A DNA stretch of 64,000 bases from Cellulomonas aerilata (GCF_007991755.1 NZ_BJYY01000013.1:587804-651803), one strand, 5' to 3'. Counted from the stretch's first letter, positions 27,946 through 37,501 are shown. The notes: generated from the letters alone by a model not told the origin. Numbers and translations: made by a program.

Positions 27946-29489
27946 CGGCTCTCCTTGGCGGCGGTGTCGGCGCCGGACACGCCCGTGGCGCCGGTGACAC
28001 CCGCGGCCGAGACCGGCGGCGTCGTGTCGCGCACGAGGGCGAGCACGTCGCCGCGGACCTTCTCCATGATGTCCTCGTCGGCCGCCTCGACGTTCAGGCG
28101 CAGCAGCGGCTCGGTGTTCGAGGCGCGCAGGTTGAACCACCAGCGCGGGTGGCTCTCCCAGTGGCTGATCGTCAGGCCGTCCATCTCGTCGACCTCCACC
28201 GGGCCGGCGCCCTGCTGCGTCACGTAGGCGTGCACCACGCGCTCGCGCGCCGAGGCCACGTCGTCCACCACGGAGTTGATCTCCCCGGACGCGACGTACG
28301 GCTGGTAGGCCTCGGCGAGGAAGGACAGGGGGGTGCTCCCGCCGCCCAGCGCGGCCAGGACGTGCATCGCCGCGAGCATCCCGGTGTCGGCGAACCAGAA
28401 GTCCCGGAAGTAGTAGTGCGCGCTGTGCTCGCCGCCGAAGACGGCGTCGTGCTCGGCCATCTCCGCCTTGATGAACGAGTGGCCCACGCGGGTGCGGACG
28501 GCGGTGGCCCCGGCCGCGGTCACCAGGTCCGGGACGACCTGGGAGGTGATGAGGTTGTGGATGACGGTCGCGGTCCGGCCGGCGGCCCGCTCCCGCTCGA
28601 TCTCGCGCAGCCCGACGAGCGCCGTGATCGCGGACGGGCTGACCGGGTCGCCGTGCTCGTCGATGACGAAGCAGCGGTCGGCGTCCCCGTCGAACGCCAG
28701 CCCGAGGTCGGCGCCGTGCTGGACGACGGCGGCCTGCAGGTCGCGCAGGTTCTCCGGCTCGAGCGGGTTGGCCTCGTGGTTGGGGAAGGTGCCGTCGAGC
28801 TCGAAGTACAGCGGGACGACCTCGAGCGGCAGCGCGGGCAGGCCGGCCCCCGTGCCGAGGACCGCGGGTGCGGTGAACCCGCCCATGCCGTTGCCCGCGT
28901 CGACCACGACCTTGAGCGGGCGGATGCCGGACAGGTCCACCAGCGAGCGCAGGAAGCCGGCGTAGTCGGCGAGCAGGTCGCGGTCGGTGACGGCGCCGCG
29001 TGCGCCGGGGTCCACCTCCGGGACGCCGTCGGCCAGGTAGGTGCCCGCCAGGTCGCGGACCTGCGAGAGGCCGGTGTCCTGCCCCACGGGCCGCGCGCCG
29101 GAGCGGCAGAGCTTGATGCCGTTGTACTGCGCCGGGTTGTGGCTCGCGGTGAACATCGCCCCGGGCACGCCGAGGGACCCGGAGGCGTAGTAGAGGCCGT
29201 CCGTGGAGCACAGCCCGATCCGCACGACGTCGACGCCGCGGGCCGCGAGGCCGTCGCCGAAGGCCTCGACGAGCTCGGGCCCCGAGGGGCGCATGTCGTT
29301 GCCGATCACCACCGCGGGCCGGCCGGACGACGCCGCGTCCGGGAGCACCACGACGTCGGCGAACGCGGCCCCGATCGCCCGCGCGATGCGCGCGTCGAGC
29401 TGGTCGGGCACGACGCCGCGCACGTCGTACGCCTTGATCAGGGCGGTCAGGTCGGGGGCGGCCAGGTGGTCGGAGAGGTTCTCGGGCAC
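27942..29489 (-). CDS. manB: Phosphomannomutase/phosphoglucomutase
   Basis: A 515-residue alpha-D-phosphohexomutase that converts mannose-6-phosphate to mannose-1-phosphate, feeding GDP-mannose for glycans. The order is IKAYDVRGVVPDQL near the start, the phosphoserine loop MFTASHNPAQYNGIKL, the metal loop LAFDGDADRCF, the sugar-binding loop GGEHSAHYYF, and the phosphate-binding C-terminus WFNLRASNTEPLLRLNVE. All active-site loops are intact. The GTG start at 29489 is 7 nt downstream of a TAGGCT box. It is coupled to a Trm112-like gene, and manA lies about 10 kb away. Confidence 0.95.
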
Positions 29490-29496
29490 GACGGAC

Positions 29497-29502
29497 AGCC
29501 TA
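29497..29502 (-). promoter_or_regulatory. Candidate leaderless -10 box (TAGGCT) for manB
   Basis: TAGGCT on the minus strand ends 7 nt before the GTG start. No ribosome-binding site is evident between them. Confidence 0.5.
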
Positions 29503-29632
29503 AGCCCGCGCCCCGACGCCCGGCCGTGGCCACCCCGGGCGGCCGGACCCGGGTCACGCGTGGGGTCGGGCGGAGGGCGCGCGGGCGGTCGAGCCGCCGC
29601 GGGGTCGGGCGTGACGTGTCGGAGGCGGGTGG

Positions 29633-30025
29633 TCAGCTGCGGGTGGCGCTGGTGAGCACCTCGTCCAGCGCGAGGGGGGCGCCGTCCTCGGCGATCCAGG
29701 CCTTGGCCTCGCACTGGTGGCAGGACACGAACGTCACGGGGGTGCCGTCGGTGAGGGTCATCGCGAGCCGCGTGAGGAACGTCCCGGCGCACTCCCCGCA
29801 GCGGGCGACCTGGGCCGCCGACGGCGCCGGGGCGGTGACCAGGGAGCCGAGCGGCACCTGCACCTCGGCGGTCCGGCGTCGTCCGCGCTGCGACGGCAGG
29901 CCGGCACGCCGGGCGGCGTTGCGTGCGGCGTCGACCGCGCCGGCCGGCGTCGCGAACGTGCTGGGCAGCGCAGGGGCGTCCGAGCGCGCCGCAGCACGGG
30001 CGCGGTCACGCGCGGGCCCGGCCAC
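29633..30025 (-). CDS. Hypothetical CxxC-pair (zinc-ribbon-like) protein
   Basis: A 130-residue protein not assigned to a named family. The N-terminal half is basic and Ala/Arg-rich. The C-terminal half has CGEC at about residue 85 and CHQC at about 112, with TFLTRLAMTLTDGTPVTFV between them, a spacing that fits a zinc ribbon. It lies between DUF3499 and manB on the same strand, 8 bp after the DUF3499 gene, so it is probably in that operon. The GTG at 30025 is the farthest sensible start; a later start is possible. Confidence 0.65.
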   Translation of the reverse strand: MAGPARDRARAAARSDAPALPSTFATPAGAVDAARNAARRAGLPSQRGRRRTAEVQVPLGSLVTAPAPSAAQVARCGECAGTFLTRLAMTLTDGTPVTFVSCHQCEAKAWIAEDGAPLALDEVLTSATRS

Positions 30026-30033
30026 GACGCGCG

Positions 30034-30426
30034 TCAGCCTCCCTCGCCGCGCAGCACCCGCAGGTGCCCGCGGCGACCGATCTCGGGCACGTCGACCGAG
30101 CGGTCGACCGGACGGTCCACGGTCCGGTCCGCGGGGGCGGCGGCCCGGTGCCGGGGACGGCCGGCCTCCCGGACGGCGTCGGCGAGCGCGAGGAGGTCGT
30201 CGTGGCTCGGGCCGGACTGGACGAAGTCGGGGGTGAGCCGCACGACCTCCCAGCCGCGCGGAGCGGTCAGCCGCTCGGCGTGCTCGGCGCACAGGTCGTA
30301 GGAGTGCGGCTCGGCGTGGTTCGCGAGCGGCCCCAGGACGGCCGTCTGGTCGGAGTACACGTACGTCAAGGTCGCCACGGCGCCGCTGTCGCAGGCCGTG
30401 CGCGAGCACTGACGGACGGATCTCAC
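30034..30426 (-). CDS. DUF3499 family protein
   Basis: A 130-residue protein with the DUF3499 pattern VRQCSRTACDSGAVATLTYV at the start and YDLCAEHAERLTAPRGWEVV in the middle. The four conserved Cys/His positions (CSRTAC and CAEHA) suggest a metal site. The C-terminal third is low-complexity with Val-Asp-Arg repeats. Function is unknown. In M. tuberculosis the homologue (Rv3258c) also lies between manB and a zincin-like gene. The GTG at 30426 is preceded by TACGGT, 6 nt upstream. Confidence 0.9.
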   Translation of the reverse strand: MRSVRQCSRTACDSGAVATLTYVYSDQTAVLGPLANHAEPHSYDLCAEHAERLTAPRGWEVVRLTPDFVQSGPSHDDLLALADAVREAGRPRHRAAAPADRTVDRPVDRSVDVPEIGRRGHLRVLRGEGG

Positions 30427-30432
30427 ACGCAG

Positions 30433-30438
30433 ACCGTA
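30433..30438 (-). promoter_or_regulatory. Candidate leaderless -10 box (TACGGT) for DUF3499
   Basis: Minus-strand TACGGT ends 6 nt before the GTG start codon. Confidence 0.5.
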
Positions 30439-30600
30439 CCGTCGGCCCGCGGCGACCTGCGAACCCGGGCGCCGGTGCAGGCCCCGCGGCCGGCACCCCG
30501 CCGGCGCGGACCGGGCCGCGCCGGCACCCGGCCGCCGCACCCGACCACCGCGCGCCACCGCACGCCACCGCACGCCACCGACCATGGCCACGCCCGCGGC

Positions 30601-30606
30601 TAGGGT
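30601..30606 (+). promoter_or_regulatory. Candidate leaderless -10 box (TAGGGT)
   Basis: TAGGGT ends 7 nt before the GTG at 30614. Confidence 0.5.
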
Positions 30607-30613
30607 GCTGCAG

Positions 30614-31075
30614 GTGAGCAGAGCGCCCGCCCCCCGCGAGCCGGTCCACCCGGCAGCGCGACCCGCACGGCGCCGTGACCGCCGCGGTCGCGGCCCCCGC
30701 GGGCCGCTGCTGCCGGCCGGTCTGCCGGCCTACCGGACCCGGGCCGAGCGCTTCGACGACCTCGTCCTGGCCGCCGTCGAGCGGCTCGAGAAGCGGTGGG
30801 CGAGCGAGCTGGACGGCGCCGAGTTCGCGGTCGAGGACGTCCCGCCGTCCCAGCCGGCTCCCTGGGAGCACGGGGGCGTCCCGCTCGGTCGCTACTTCCC
30901 GTCCGACGCCGGGCTCGCGCCCCGGATCGTCGTGTACCGCCGGCCCGTCGAGACGCGCGCCGTCGACGCCGAGGAGCTGGAGGACCTGGTCCGGGACGTC
31001 GTCGTGGAGCAGGTCGCGCACCTGCTGGCCCGCTCGCCGGAGGAGGTCGACCCGGAGTACTCGGGCGGGCACTGA
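30614..31075 (+). CDS. Zincin-like metallopeptidase-family protein with degenerate active site
   Basis: A 153-residue member of the small zincin-like family (PF06262 type, homologue of Rv3259 by position). The conserved core RAERFDDLVLAAVERLEKRW and LGRYFPSDAGLAPRIVVYRR are clear. At the position of the HExxH zinc motif the sequence reads EQVAH (in VVVEQVAHLLARSPEE), so the first His and the catalytic Glu are replaced. Peptidase activity is therefore unlikely. It is divergent from DUF3499 and upstream of a WbbL-like gene. The basic N-terminal 40 residues may be unstructured. Confidence 0.85.
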   Translation: MSRAPAPREPVHPAARPARRRDRRGRGPRGPLLPAGLPAYRTRAERFDDLVLAAVERLEKRWASELDGAEFAVEDVPPSQPAPWEHGGVPLGRYFPSDAGLAPRIVVYRRPVETRAVDAEELEDLVRDVVVEQVAHLLARSPEEVDPEYSGGH

Positions 31076-31102
31076 GCGGCACGGGTGGGCACCGGCGGGC
31101 AC

Positions 31103-31108
31103 TAGCCT
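31103..31108 (+). promoter_or_regulatory. Candidate -10 box (TAGCCT) for the WbbL-like gene
   Basis: TAGCCT ends 8 nt before the ATG at 31117, fitting a leaderless or nearly leaderless transcript. Confidence 0.45.
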
Positions 31109-31116
31109 GGGCCCCG

Positions 31117-31992
31117 ATGAGCCCCGCCACCGACGAGCCGGTCCGCGTGATCTGCGTGACCTACAACCCGGGCCCGGAGCTGGACGACCTCGCGCGGTCG
31201 CTGAGGACGGCGACCACCCGGCCGGTGCACCTCGTGCTCGTCGACAACGGCTCCGCCGGTGACCGGCCCGAGCAGGTCGCCGCGGCGCACGGCGGCACCG
31301 TCCTGCGGGCCGGGGAGAACCTCGGCTACGGGCGGGCCGCGAACCTGGGCGCCGCGGACGGGGACGAGCCGTGGCTGGTCGTCGTGAACCCCGACATCGT
31401 CTGGGAGCCGAGCTCCCTGGACCTGCTGATCGACGCGGCCGACCGGCACCCGGGCGCCGGCGCCCTGGGCCCGGCGCTGCTCAACCCGGACGGCACCGTG
31501 TACCCGTCGGCGCGTGAGCTGCCGTCCCTGACCCAGGGGCTGGGGCACGCGCTGTTCGTGCGGCTGTGGCCGGGCAACCCGTGGACCGCGGCCTACCAGC
31601 GCCGTCAGGAGTCGGCTCAGGCGGGCGAGCGGACGGCGGGCTGGCTGTCCGGCGCCTGCCTGCTGGTGCGCCGGGAGGCGTTCGCCGCCGTCGGCGGGTT
31701 CGACCCCGGGTACTTCATGTTCTTCGAGGACGTCGACCTCGGCGAGCGGCTCGGCCGTGCCGGGTGGCACAACGTCTACGTGCCGTCCGCGCACGTCACC
31801 CATGTCGGCGGCACGTCGTGGCGCGAGCGGCCGGCGCGGATGATCTCCGCGCACCACGCCAGCGCGCGCCGCTACCTGCACCGCCGCTACCACCGCTGGT
31901 ACCACGCGCCGCTGCGCCTGGCCATCACCGTGGGGATGGCCGTGCGGGAGCGCGTGGAGCTGCGCGCCACCCGGCGGACGCCGCGCGCGTGA
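31117..31992 (+). CDS. GT2 glycosyltransferase, WbbL-like rhamnosyltransferase
   Basis: A 291-residue GT-A fold enzyme. It has VICVTYNPGPELDDL at the N-terminus, ENLGYGRAANLGA, and the metal-binding VVNPDIVW in place of a DxD. The acceptor-side motif is GWLSGACLLVRREAFAAVGG, and FFEDVDLGERLGRAGW carries the catalytic Glu-Asp pair. This pattern is that of WbbL, which adds L-rhamnose to GlcNAc-PP-decaprenol to start the arabinogalactan linker in mycobacteria. Rml genes further along the window would supply dTDP-rhamnose. The exact acceptor in this organism is inferred. Confidence 0.87.
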   Translation: MSPATDEPVRVICVTYNPGPELDDLARSLRTATTRPVHLVLVDNGSAGDRPEQVAAAHGGTVLRAGENLGYGRAANLGAADGDEPWLVVVNPDIVWEPSSLDLLIDAADRHPGAGALGPALLNPDGTVYPSARELPSLTQGLGHALFVRLWPGNPWTAAYQRRQESAQAGERTAGWLSGACLLVRREAFAAVGGFDPGYFMFFEDVDLGERLGRAGWHNVYVPSAHVTHVGGTSWRERPARMISAHHASARRYLHRRYHRWYHAPLRLAITVGMAVRERVELRATRRTPRA

Positions 31993-32084
31993 CCCTACGC
32001 CGCCCGGCCGAGTCGACGCGGCCCGGCTGACCCGACGCCGTCCTGCTGACCCGACGCGCGGGGTGAGCCGGCTGCGGCCGGGCC

Positions 32085-33755
32085 TCAGCGCAGGCCGAGC
32101 CGGTCGGCCGCGCCGACGACGACGTCCGGCTGCGCGTCCGGCGCCGGCACGGGGCTGAGCACCGACACCAGCTCCTGGGCGCCCGAGCCGCTGGTGGCCA
32201 GGACCGACCACGCGAGCGCGGCCCGGCCGGGGTCGTCCGTCCCGGACGGGACGAGCTCCACCGCGGCGACCTCGACCCCCGCGGCGAGGGCGGCCAGGTC
32301 GAACCGTGCGGTCCGGCCTGCCGGGACGTCGACGTCCTGGCTGCTCAGGACCGTGCCGTCGGTACCCAGGACCCGGAGCACCCCCGTCGCCGGGGCACCC
32401 GTGCTGCCGGCACCGCCCTCCAGGACGTCGTCGGGCACGGGGGGCACGGCGGCCGCGACGACGGTGCCCACCACGCCGCCGGGCACGGCGACGACGCCCG
32501 TCTCCCCCACCGGCACGGCAGCGGCCCACGCGCGCTCGAGGGTCGGCACGTCGCCGAGCTCGACCGGGTTCCCCTCGCGCGTGAGCATCGCGCCGGCCAC
32601 CACGGCGGTGTCGGCGTCCACCACCACGGTGTACGCACCGGCGGGCAGGCCGGCCAACGAGACGTCGGTCACCTCGCCGGGCCCGAGGTCCAGGCGCTCC
32701 GCGCCCGGCAGGCTGACCGGCCCGTCCGGGCCCAGCACGGTGAGCCGCACGACCGCGCGGTCGCGACCGGGAGCCAGCACGCGCACGAGCGCGGTGTCGG
32801 GCTCCTCCAGGGTGGACGCGGGCACGACGACGCCGGTGAGCACCTGCCGGGTCGCGGGCTCCGTGCCCGCCGTCACCAGGTCCGTGCCGGCGGGCGTGAA
32901 CCCGTTGAGCCGGCTGTCCTGCACATGCGCACTGACCACGCCGCCCGCGGCGCTGACGTGCACCGCGACGCGGCGCTGCTCGGCCGCGACGCCCTCGAGG
33001 AGCACCCCGCGCTGCTCGCCGGGCGCGACGAGGAAGGTCGACGCGCCGGCCGGGTCCAGAGCCCCGGTCGGACCCCACAGGTCCAGCGACACCTCGGCGG
33101 GGGTGCGTCCGGGGTTGGCCACGACCAGCAGCGCGCTGCTGCCGATCTCCGTGCTCCCGCCGACCAGCCAGGTGCTCGCCGCCGGTGCGCGGCACGAGGC
33201 CGCCGCGAGACCGCGCAGGTCGCCCTGCGTGGTGATCGACGCGCTCGCGGCACCGGCGGTCACGGCGACGTCCCCGGCCGGCTCGGCGCGCACCAGGGTC
33301 GGGCCGGGCACGGCGTCGAGCCCGCCCACGGACCGGTCGTCCAGGGTGACCAGGGGCGCGCCGCCGCCGAGCGGGCTCACCTCGGCGGCCGGGGCGTCCG
33401 GGGCGGGCTCCGTCTCGGTGGACGCGTCGGACGACGTGCCGGTGGACGGCTCACCCTCGTCGGGGGACGGCGGCAGGCTCACGGCCCGCAGGGTCGTGCG
33501 GGTCTCGACCGGCGCCGGGTCGAAGGCGGCGTCGCTCGCGGCGTCGTCGGCGGCCAGGACCACCGGCCCGGGGCACACGAGCGTGGTCGCGGTCGGCGGG
33601 ACGGGGACGACGGTGCGGACGTCGTCCGCCGGAGCCGCTGCGGGCAGCCGCAGCCCCAGCGCCGTCACGCCCCCGAGGAGCGCGGCGACGCCGACCCCGC
33701 TCACCACGCGGCCGAGGCGTCCGGCACGGCCTGCCCCGCCCGGGGTGCGGCTCAT
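32085..33755 (-). CDS. DUF5719 family membrane-anchored extracellular protein
   Basis: A 556-residue protein with an N-terminal signal anchor (VVSGVGVAALLGGVTALGL, about residues 18-36). A long Ala/Val/Gly-rich, beta-strand-patterned extracytoplasmic region follows, assigned to DUF5719 by context and pattern (for example WLVGGSTEIGSSALLVVANP and LDLGPGEVTDVSLAGLPAG). There are no catalytic motifs. The start overlaps the stop of the large glycosyltransferase gene (ATGA), so the two are probably used together. This pairing is common in actinobacteria. Confidence 0.8.
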   Translation of the reverse strand: MSRTPGGAGRAGRLGRVVSGVGVAALLGGVTALGLRLPAAAPADDVRTVVPVPPTATTLVCPGPVVLAADDAASDAAFDPAPVETRTTLRAVSLPPSPDEGEPSTGTSSDASTETEPAPDAPAAEVSPLGGGAPLVTLDDRSVGGLDAVPGPTLVRAEPAGDVAVTAGAASASITTQGDLRGLAAASCRAPAASTWLVGGSTEIGSSALLVVANPGRTPAEVSLDLWGPTGALDPAGASTFLVAPGEQRGVLLEGVAAEQRRVAVHVSAAGGVVSAHVQDSRLNGFTPAGTDLVTAGTEPATRQVLTGVVVPASTLEEPDTALVRVLAPGRDRAVVRLTVLGPDGPVSLPGAERLDLGPGEVTDVSLAGLPAGAYTVVVDADTAVVAGAMLTREGNPVELGDVPTLERAWAAAVPVGETGVVAVPGGVVGTVVAAAVPPVPDDVLEGGAGSTGAPATGVLRVLGTDGTVLSSQDVDVPAGRTARFDLAALAAGVEVAAVELVPSGTDDPGRAALAWSVLATSGSGAQELVSVLSPVPAPDAQPDVVVGAADRLGLR

Positions 33756-36700
33756 CGGGGCCCTCCCCGCCGACGGCGCACCGGCAGCGCGAGCAGCACG
33801 GTGAGCCCGAGCACGAGGCCCTGGACGACGAGCCACGGCACCCGGTTGAGGGGCGCCTGGCGCACGGTCAGGGTGCCGCCCTCGGGGCCCACCTCGAACG
33901 CCTGCCGCCACCCCGCCTCCACCGCCGGCAGCCGGCGCCCGTCCAGCCACGCGCGCCACCCGGCGTCGTGCCGCTCGGCCAGGACGACGGTCCGGCCCGG
34001 CTCCCCGGCCGGCACGCGGTCGCGCACGGACAGCGGGCCGGCGGCCAGCGCGGTCGCGGTCGCCTCGCCGTCGGCACCCGGGGTCACCAGCCGCGCCCAG
34101 GACGACACCACCGCAGGGGCCCCGGCGGGCGCCACGACACGCCAGACCACACCGGCCGGGCTCTCGGTGATGCGCTCGAGACCCGCGGAGGCGTCGAGCC
34201 GGCCCACGAGCTGCGCCCGGGCGGCCTCGTCGTCCCCGGCCTGCGCGGGCGGCACGAGCACCGCGCCGACGGCCAGCGACCCGAGGTCCGCCGAGACGTC
34301 CCCCACCGCGCCGGAGGCCAGTCGCGCCACGAGCAGCTCGACCTCGCCGGTGGCGGCGTCGGGCTCGACCACGCCGGCGTCCCCGGCCGGTCCGGTCAGC
34401 GTCCGGGCACGCTGGGCGGCGGACGTCTCGGTGACCTGCGGCCCGTCACCGCGCCAGAGCGCGTAGCCGACGGCCCCGTCCCGCTGCGCAGCCAGGGCCA
34501 GCACGCGCGAGCGGGCGCCGGACGTCTGCGCCTGCTGGGCGACGGCCGGCACGACGGGCCCCTCCACGCCGGCGACGACCGGTGCCCCGTCGCCGGTGTG
34601 GACGCGCACGAGCCACCCGGTGAGCGAGGCGAGCGGGGCCAGCACGGCCACCACGGCGAGCACGACGGCCCCGACCTGACGCCACCCGAACGCGCGGCGG
34701 GCCATCCGGGCGCGCACGCCGTCGGCGCCCAGCACCGCGGCGGCGAGCAGCCCCGCGACCACCAGCGACGCACCGGCCCCCGGCCAGCCCCGCAGCACGG
34801 CGCCGTCGACGACGGCGGTCTCGACCTGGCCGGCCACCAGCGCGGCCGCCAGGCCGACCGCAGCGACGGTCCAGCCGGCGCGCACCCCGCGGGCCACGGA
34901 CCGCCCGCGCAGCAGCGCGAGCAGGGCGAGCAGCAGGAGCGACCCGCCCAGCAGATGCGGCAGGACGTCGGCCGTGGCGCGGCCCAGCCCGGCCGCCAGG
35001 GGGGCGTCGGGCGACGAGGGCCACCCGAGCAGCTGCTGCCACGCCGGAGCGGGGGTCGAGCCGACGGGCAGCCCGGGCTCGGCGAGCAGGGCACGCCAGC
35101 CGCCGTCCCGCAGACGGTCGACGGCGTCCGCCAGCAGCGGGCCGCTGAGCGCCAGCGCCGGCAGGGCCACCAGCACGAGGTGGCGCCGGTGCCGGCGTGC
35201 GGCCGGGGCGACGACGGCGAGGACGAGCAGCCCGGCCGGCAGGAGGACGGGTGCGCCCGCCGCGGCGACCGCGAACGCCAGCCCCGCGGCCGCCGCGGCG
35301 GTGACCGAGCCGGACGTGGGCGCGGCCGGGTCGGACGGGCCGGAATCGGGCGCCGTCGGGCCCGAACGGCCGAGCGCCGGGGCCGGGGCGGCGGTGCCGG
35401 GGGTGGACGCGCCGACGAGGTGCGGACCGGGCACGACCGAGCCGGGCTCGGTGCGGGCGGGCTCCTCGAGGGCGGCGTCCGCGCCCGGCCGGCTCGGCGC
35501 CGCGACCTCGTCCGGGTGCCGGGCGGTCGTGGCGTCGGTGCGGGCCGGCACGGTGGCGACAGCGACGGTGGCGGACGGCGAGGTGGCTGCCGACGTCGCA
35601 CCGGTGAGGGCCGCCGTCGACGGGCCGGCGCCGCCGCCGGCGGACGACGCCCTCGCCGTGGGGGGCGCCGACCCGTCCGCGGGGAGGGTGCGCCCGGCCG
35701 GCCGGCCGGCCGGGTCGGCGTCGCCGCGGCGGGCGTCGACGAGGCCGGACAGCACGACGTCGGCACGCTGGACGCCCAGGGCGCGGGCCACGCCCAGCGC
35801 CACCCACGGCAGCGCCGCGTGCGCGAGGGCGGCGCCCACGCGGCCCTGGTCGAGGGCGAGGCCGAGGGACGGGGCGGCCACCCAGACCAGCGCCGCCCAC
35901 CAGCGCAGGCCGACCGAGCGGGTCGCGGCGCCGGCGGCGAACCAGGCACCGAGCCCGCCGAGCAGCACGGAGCCGAGGAACAGCACGTCGACCGCGCGCT
36001 GCACGTCCCCGCCGGTCAGCGCGGAGACGGGGACCAGCACGGCGAGCAGCGGGTCACCGGGAGCGGCGGTGCCCAGGCCGGCCGTCACCCAGCCCGACGT
36101 CGCGGACCGCCACAGGTCGCCGACGTCCCCGCCGGCGGGGAGCAGTCCGCCACCGACGAGGGTGCGGCCGCCCCCGACCGCGACGACGAGCGACCCGACC
36201 GCGGCCACGGTCACCGCCACCAGCGCCACGACGAGCGCGGCGAGCCCGGCGCGGCGCCGCGCGGTGAGCGTCGCCAGCTCCGCGATCTCCAGCTCGCTGG
36301 GGGCGCGCACCACGCGGCGGGCCGCTGCGCGGCCGAACGCGCGGTCCCGCTCCTCGCGCAGCACGTCGCGCCAGGTGGACTGCAGCGGCCGCAGCGACCG
36401 CCGCGGCAGCCGGCGGGTGCGCCGGGCTCGAGCACGGGCGCGGGCCATGCGGACCGGGTGCAGCACCGCCACGACGGGCGCCGCCACCTCGGCCAGGGCG
36501 AGCCGGCCGTCCTTGCCGGCGATGCGACCCAGCGCCCGCACGACGGCGGAGAGGAGGAACCCGACGGTCAGCAGCGGCACGAGCGGCAGCGGCGACGAGG
36601 CGAGGCGCGAGTGGACGTGCGCCCGTCGGCGGGCCGCGTAGGACCGCCGCGGGTCCGGCTCCGGGGCGGCGCCGGTCGTCCGACGGTCGTCCTCGCGCAG

Positions 36701-37501
36701 CCCGCGCAGGGACGCCTGGGCGTGCCGGACGACCGCACGGGGGACGACGACGACCCGGTGCCCGGCCAGCCGTGCGCGCCGGCAGAGGTCCAGGCCGTCG
36801 CCGAACGGTCCCAGGGACGGCTCGGTGCCGCCGAGCTCGTCCCACACGTCGCGGCGCACCAGAGCACCGGCCAGGCCGACCGCGAGCACGTCCTCGCGCC
36901 CGTCGTGCTGGCCCTGGTCCACCTCGCCGGGCTCGACGCCGGTCATGCGCCGGCCCAGCCGGGAGGTCGTCACACCCAGCTCGACGAGCCGCGCCGGGTC
37001 GTCCCACCCGCGCTGCTTCGCCCCGGCCACGGCCACGGACGGCGCGTGCTCCACCACCCGGACCAGCTCGGCGAGCGCGGTCGGCGCGGGGGCGCAGTCG
37101 TCGTGCAGCAGCCAGAGCCACCCGCCCGCGTCGTCGTCGGCGGCCACCTGGGCGAGGCCGTCGCGCACGGCGTGTCCGAAGGTCCGGGCGCCGGGGACCG
37201 CCACGACGTGCACGTCGGTGGCACGCTCGGCGAACGCCGCGGCGGCGAGGCGGGTGACGGGGTCGGCGTCGCGGGGGGCACGCGGGTCGCAGGCCCCACC
37301 GGACCGGGCCGCGGTGGGTGCCGCGTCGACCACCACGACACGGGCAGCGGGACGGGTCTGCGACGCCACGGCCGCGAGCGCGGCCGGCAGGTAGCGCGTC
37401 GCACCGCGCGTCACGAGGACGGCGGTCAGCGGGGTACGTCGGGTCACGGGGATGGAGCCGGTGACGGTCGGCGGTGAGTCGGTCATCCTGGCGTCCATCA
37501 T
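33752..37501 (-). CDS. Giant multi-pass membrane protein with GT2 glycosyltransferase domain
   Basis: A 1249-residue protein. Residues about 20-270 are a GT2 domain with LTAVLVTRGATRYLPAALAA, the metal/sugar motif LLHDDCAP, and FGDGLDLCRRARLAGHRV. About a dozen membrane helices follow, interrupted at about residues 600-725 by a Pro/Ala/Thr/Ser-rich stretch. More helices come next, then a C-terminal extracytoplasmic domain of about 260 residues and a final helix near residues 1220-1240. The layout suggests a glycosyltransferase that works at the membrane on a lipid-linked substrate. The start is ambiguous among ATGs at 37501, 37498 and 37486. It is coupled to DUF5719 and lies 26 bp downstream of whiB. 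Confidence 0.83.
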   Translation of the reverse strand: MMDARMTDSPPTVTGSIPVTRRTPLTAVLVTRGATRYLPAALAAVASQTRPAARVVVVDAAPTAARSGGACDPRAPRDADPVTRLAAAAFAERATDVHVVAVPGARTFGHAVRDGLAQVAADDDAGGWLWLLHDDCAPAPTALAELVRVVEHAPSVAVAGAKQRGWDDPARLVELGVTTSRLGRRMTGVEPGEVDQGQHDGREDVLAVGLAGALVRRDVWDELGGTEPSLGPFGDGLDLCRRARLAGHRVVVVPRAVVRHAQASLRGLREDDRRTTGAAPEPDPRRSYAARRRAHVHSRLASSPLPLVPLLTVGFLLSAVVRALGRIAGKDGRLALAEVAAPVVAVLHPVRMARARARARRTRRLPRRSLRPLQSTWRDVLREERDRAFGRAAARRVVRAPSELEIAELATLTARRRAGLAALVVALVAVTVAAVGSLVVAVGGGRTLVGGGLLPAGGDVGDLWRSATSGWVTAGLGTAAPGDPLLAVLVPVSALTGGDVQRAVDVLFLGSVLLGGLGAWFAAGAATRSVGLRWWAALVWVAAPSLGLALDQGRVGAALAHAALPWVALGVARALGVQRADVVLSGLVDARRGDADPAGRPAGRTLPADGSAPPTARASSAGGGAGPSTAALTGATSAATSPSATVAVATVPARTDATTARHPDEVAAPSRPGADAALEEPARTEPGSVVPGPHLVGASTPGTAAPAPALGRSGPTAPDSGPSDPAAPTSGSVTAAAAAGLAFAVAAAGAPVLLPAGLLVLAVVAPAARRHRRHLVLVALPALALSGPLLADAVDRLRDGGWRALLAEPGLPVGSTPAPAWQQLLGWPSSPDAPLAAGLGRATADVLPHLLGGSLLLLALLALLRGRSVARGVRAGWTVAAVGLAAALVAGQVETAVVDGAVLRGWPGAGASLVVAGLLAAAVLGADGVRARMARRAFGWRQVGAVVLAVVAVLAPLASLTGWLVRVHTGDGAPVVAGVEGPVVPAVAQQAQTSGARSRVLALAAQRDGAVGYALWRGDGPQVTETSAAQRARTLTGPAGDAGVVEPDAATGEVELLVARLASGAVGDVSADLGSLAVGAVLVPPAQAGDDEAARAQLVGRLDASAGLERITESPAGVVWRVVAPAGAPAVVSSWARLVTPGADGEATATALAAGPLSVRDRVPAGEPGRTVVLAERHDAGWRAWLDGRRLPAVEAGWRQAFEVGPEGGTLTVRQAPLNRVPWLVVQGLVLGLTVLLALPVRRRRGGPR

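Noticed and set aside
33968..37477. 1169-residue plus-strand open frame opposite the giant glycosyltransferase
   Set aside because: Repetitive Gly/Arg/Gln/His composition without domains; it mirrors the real gene.
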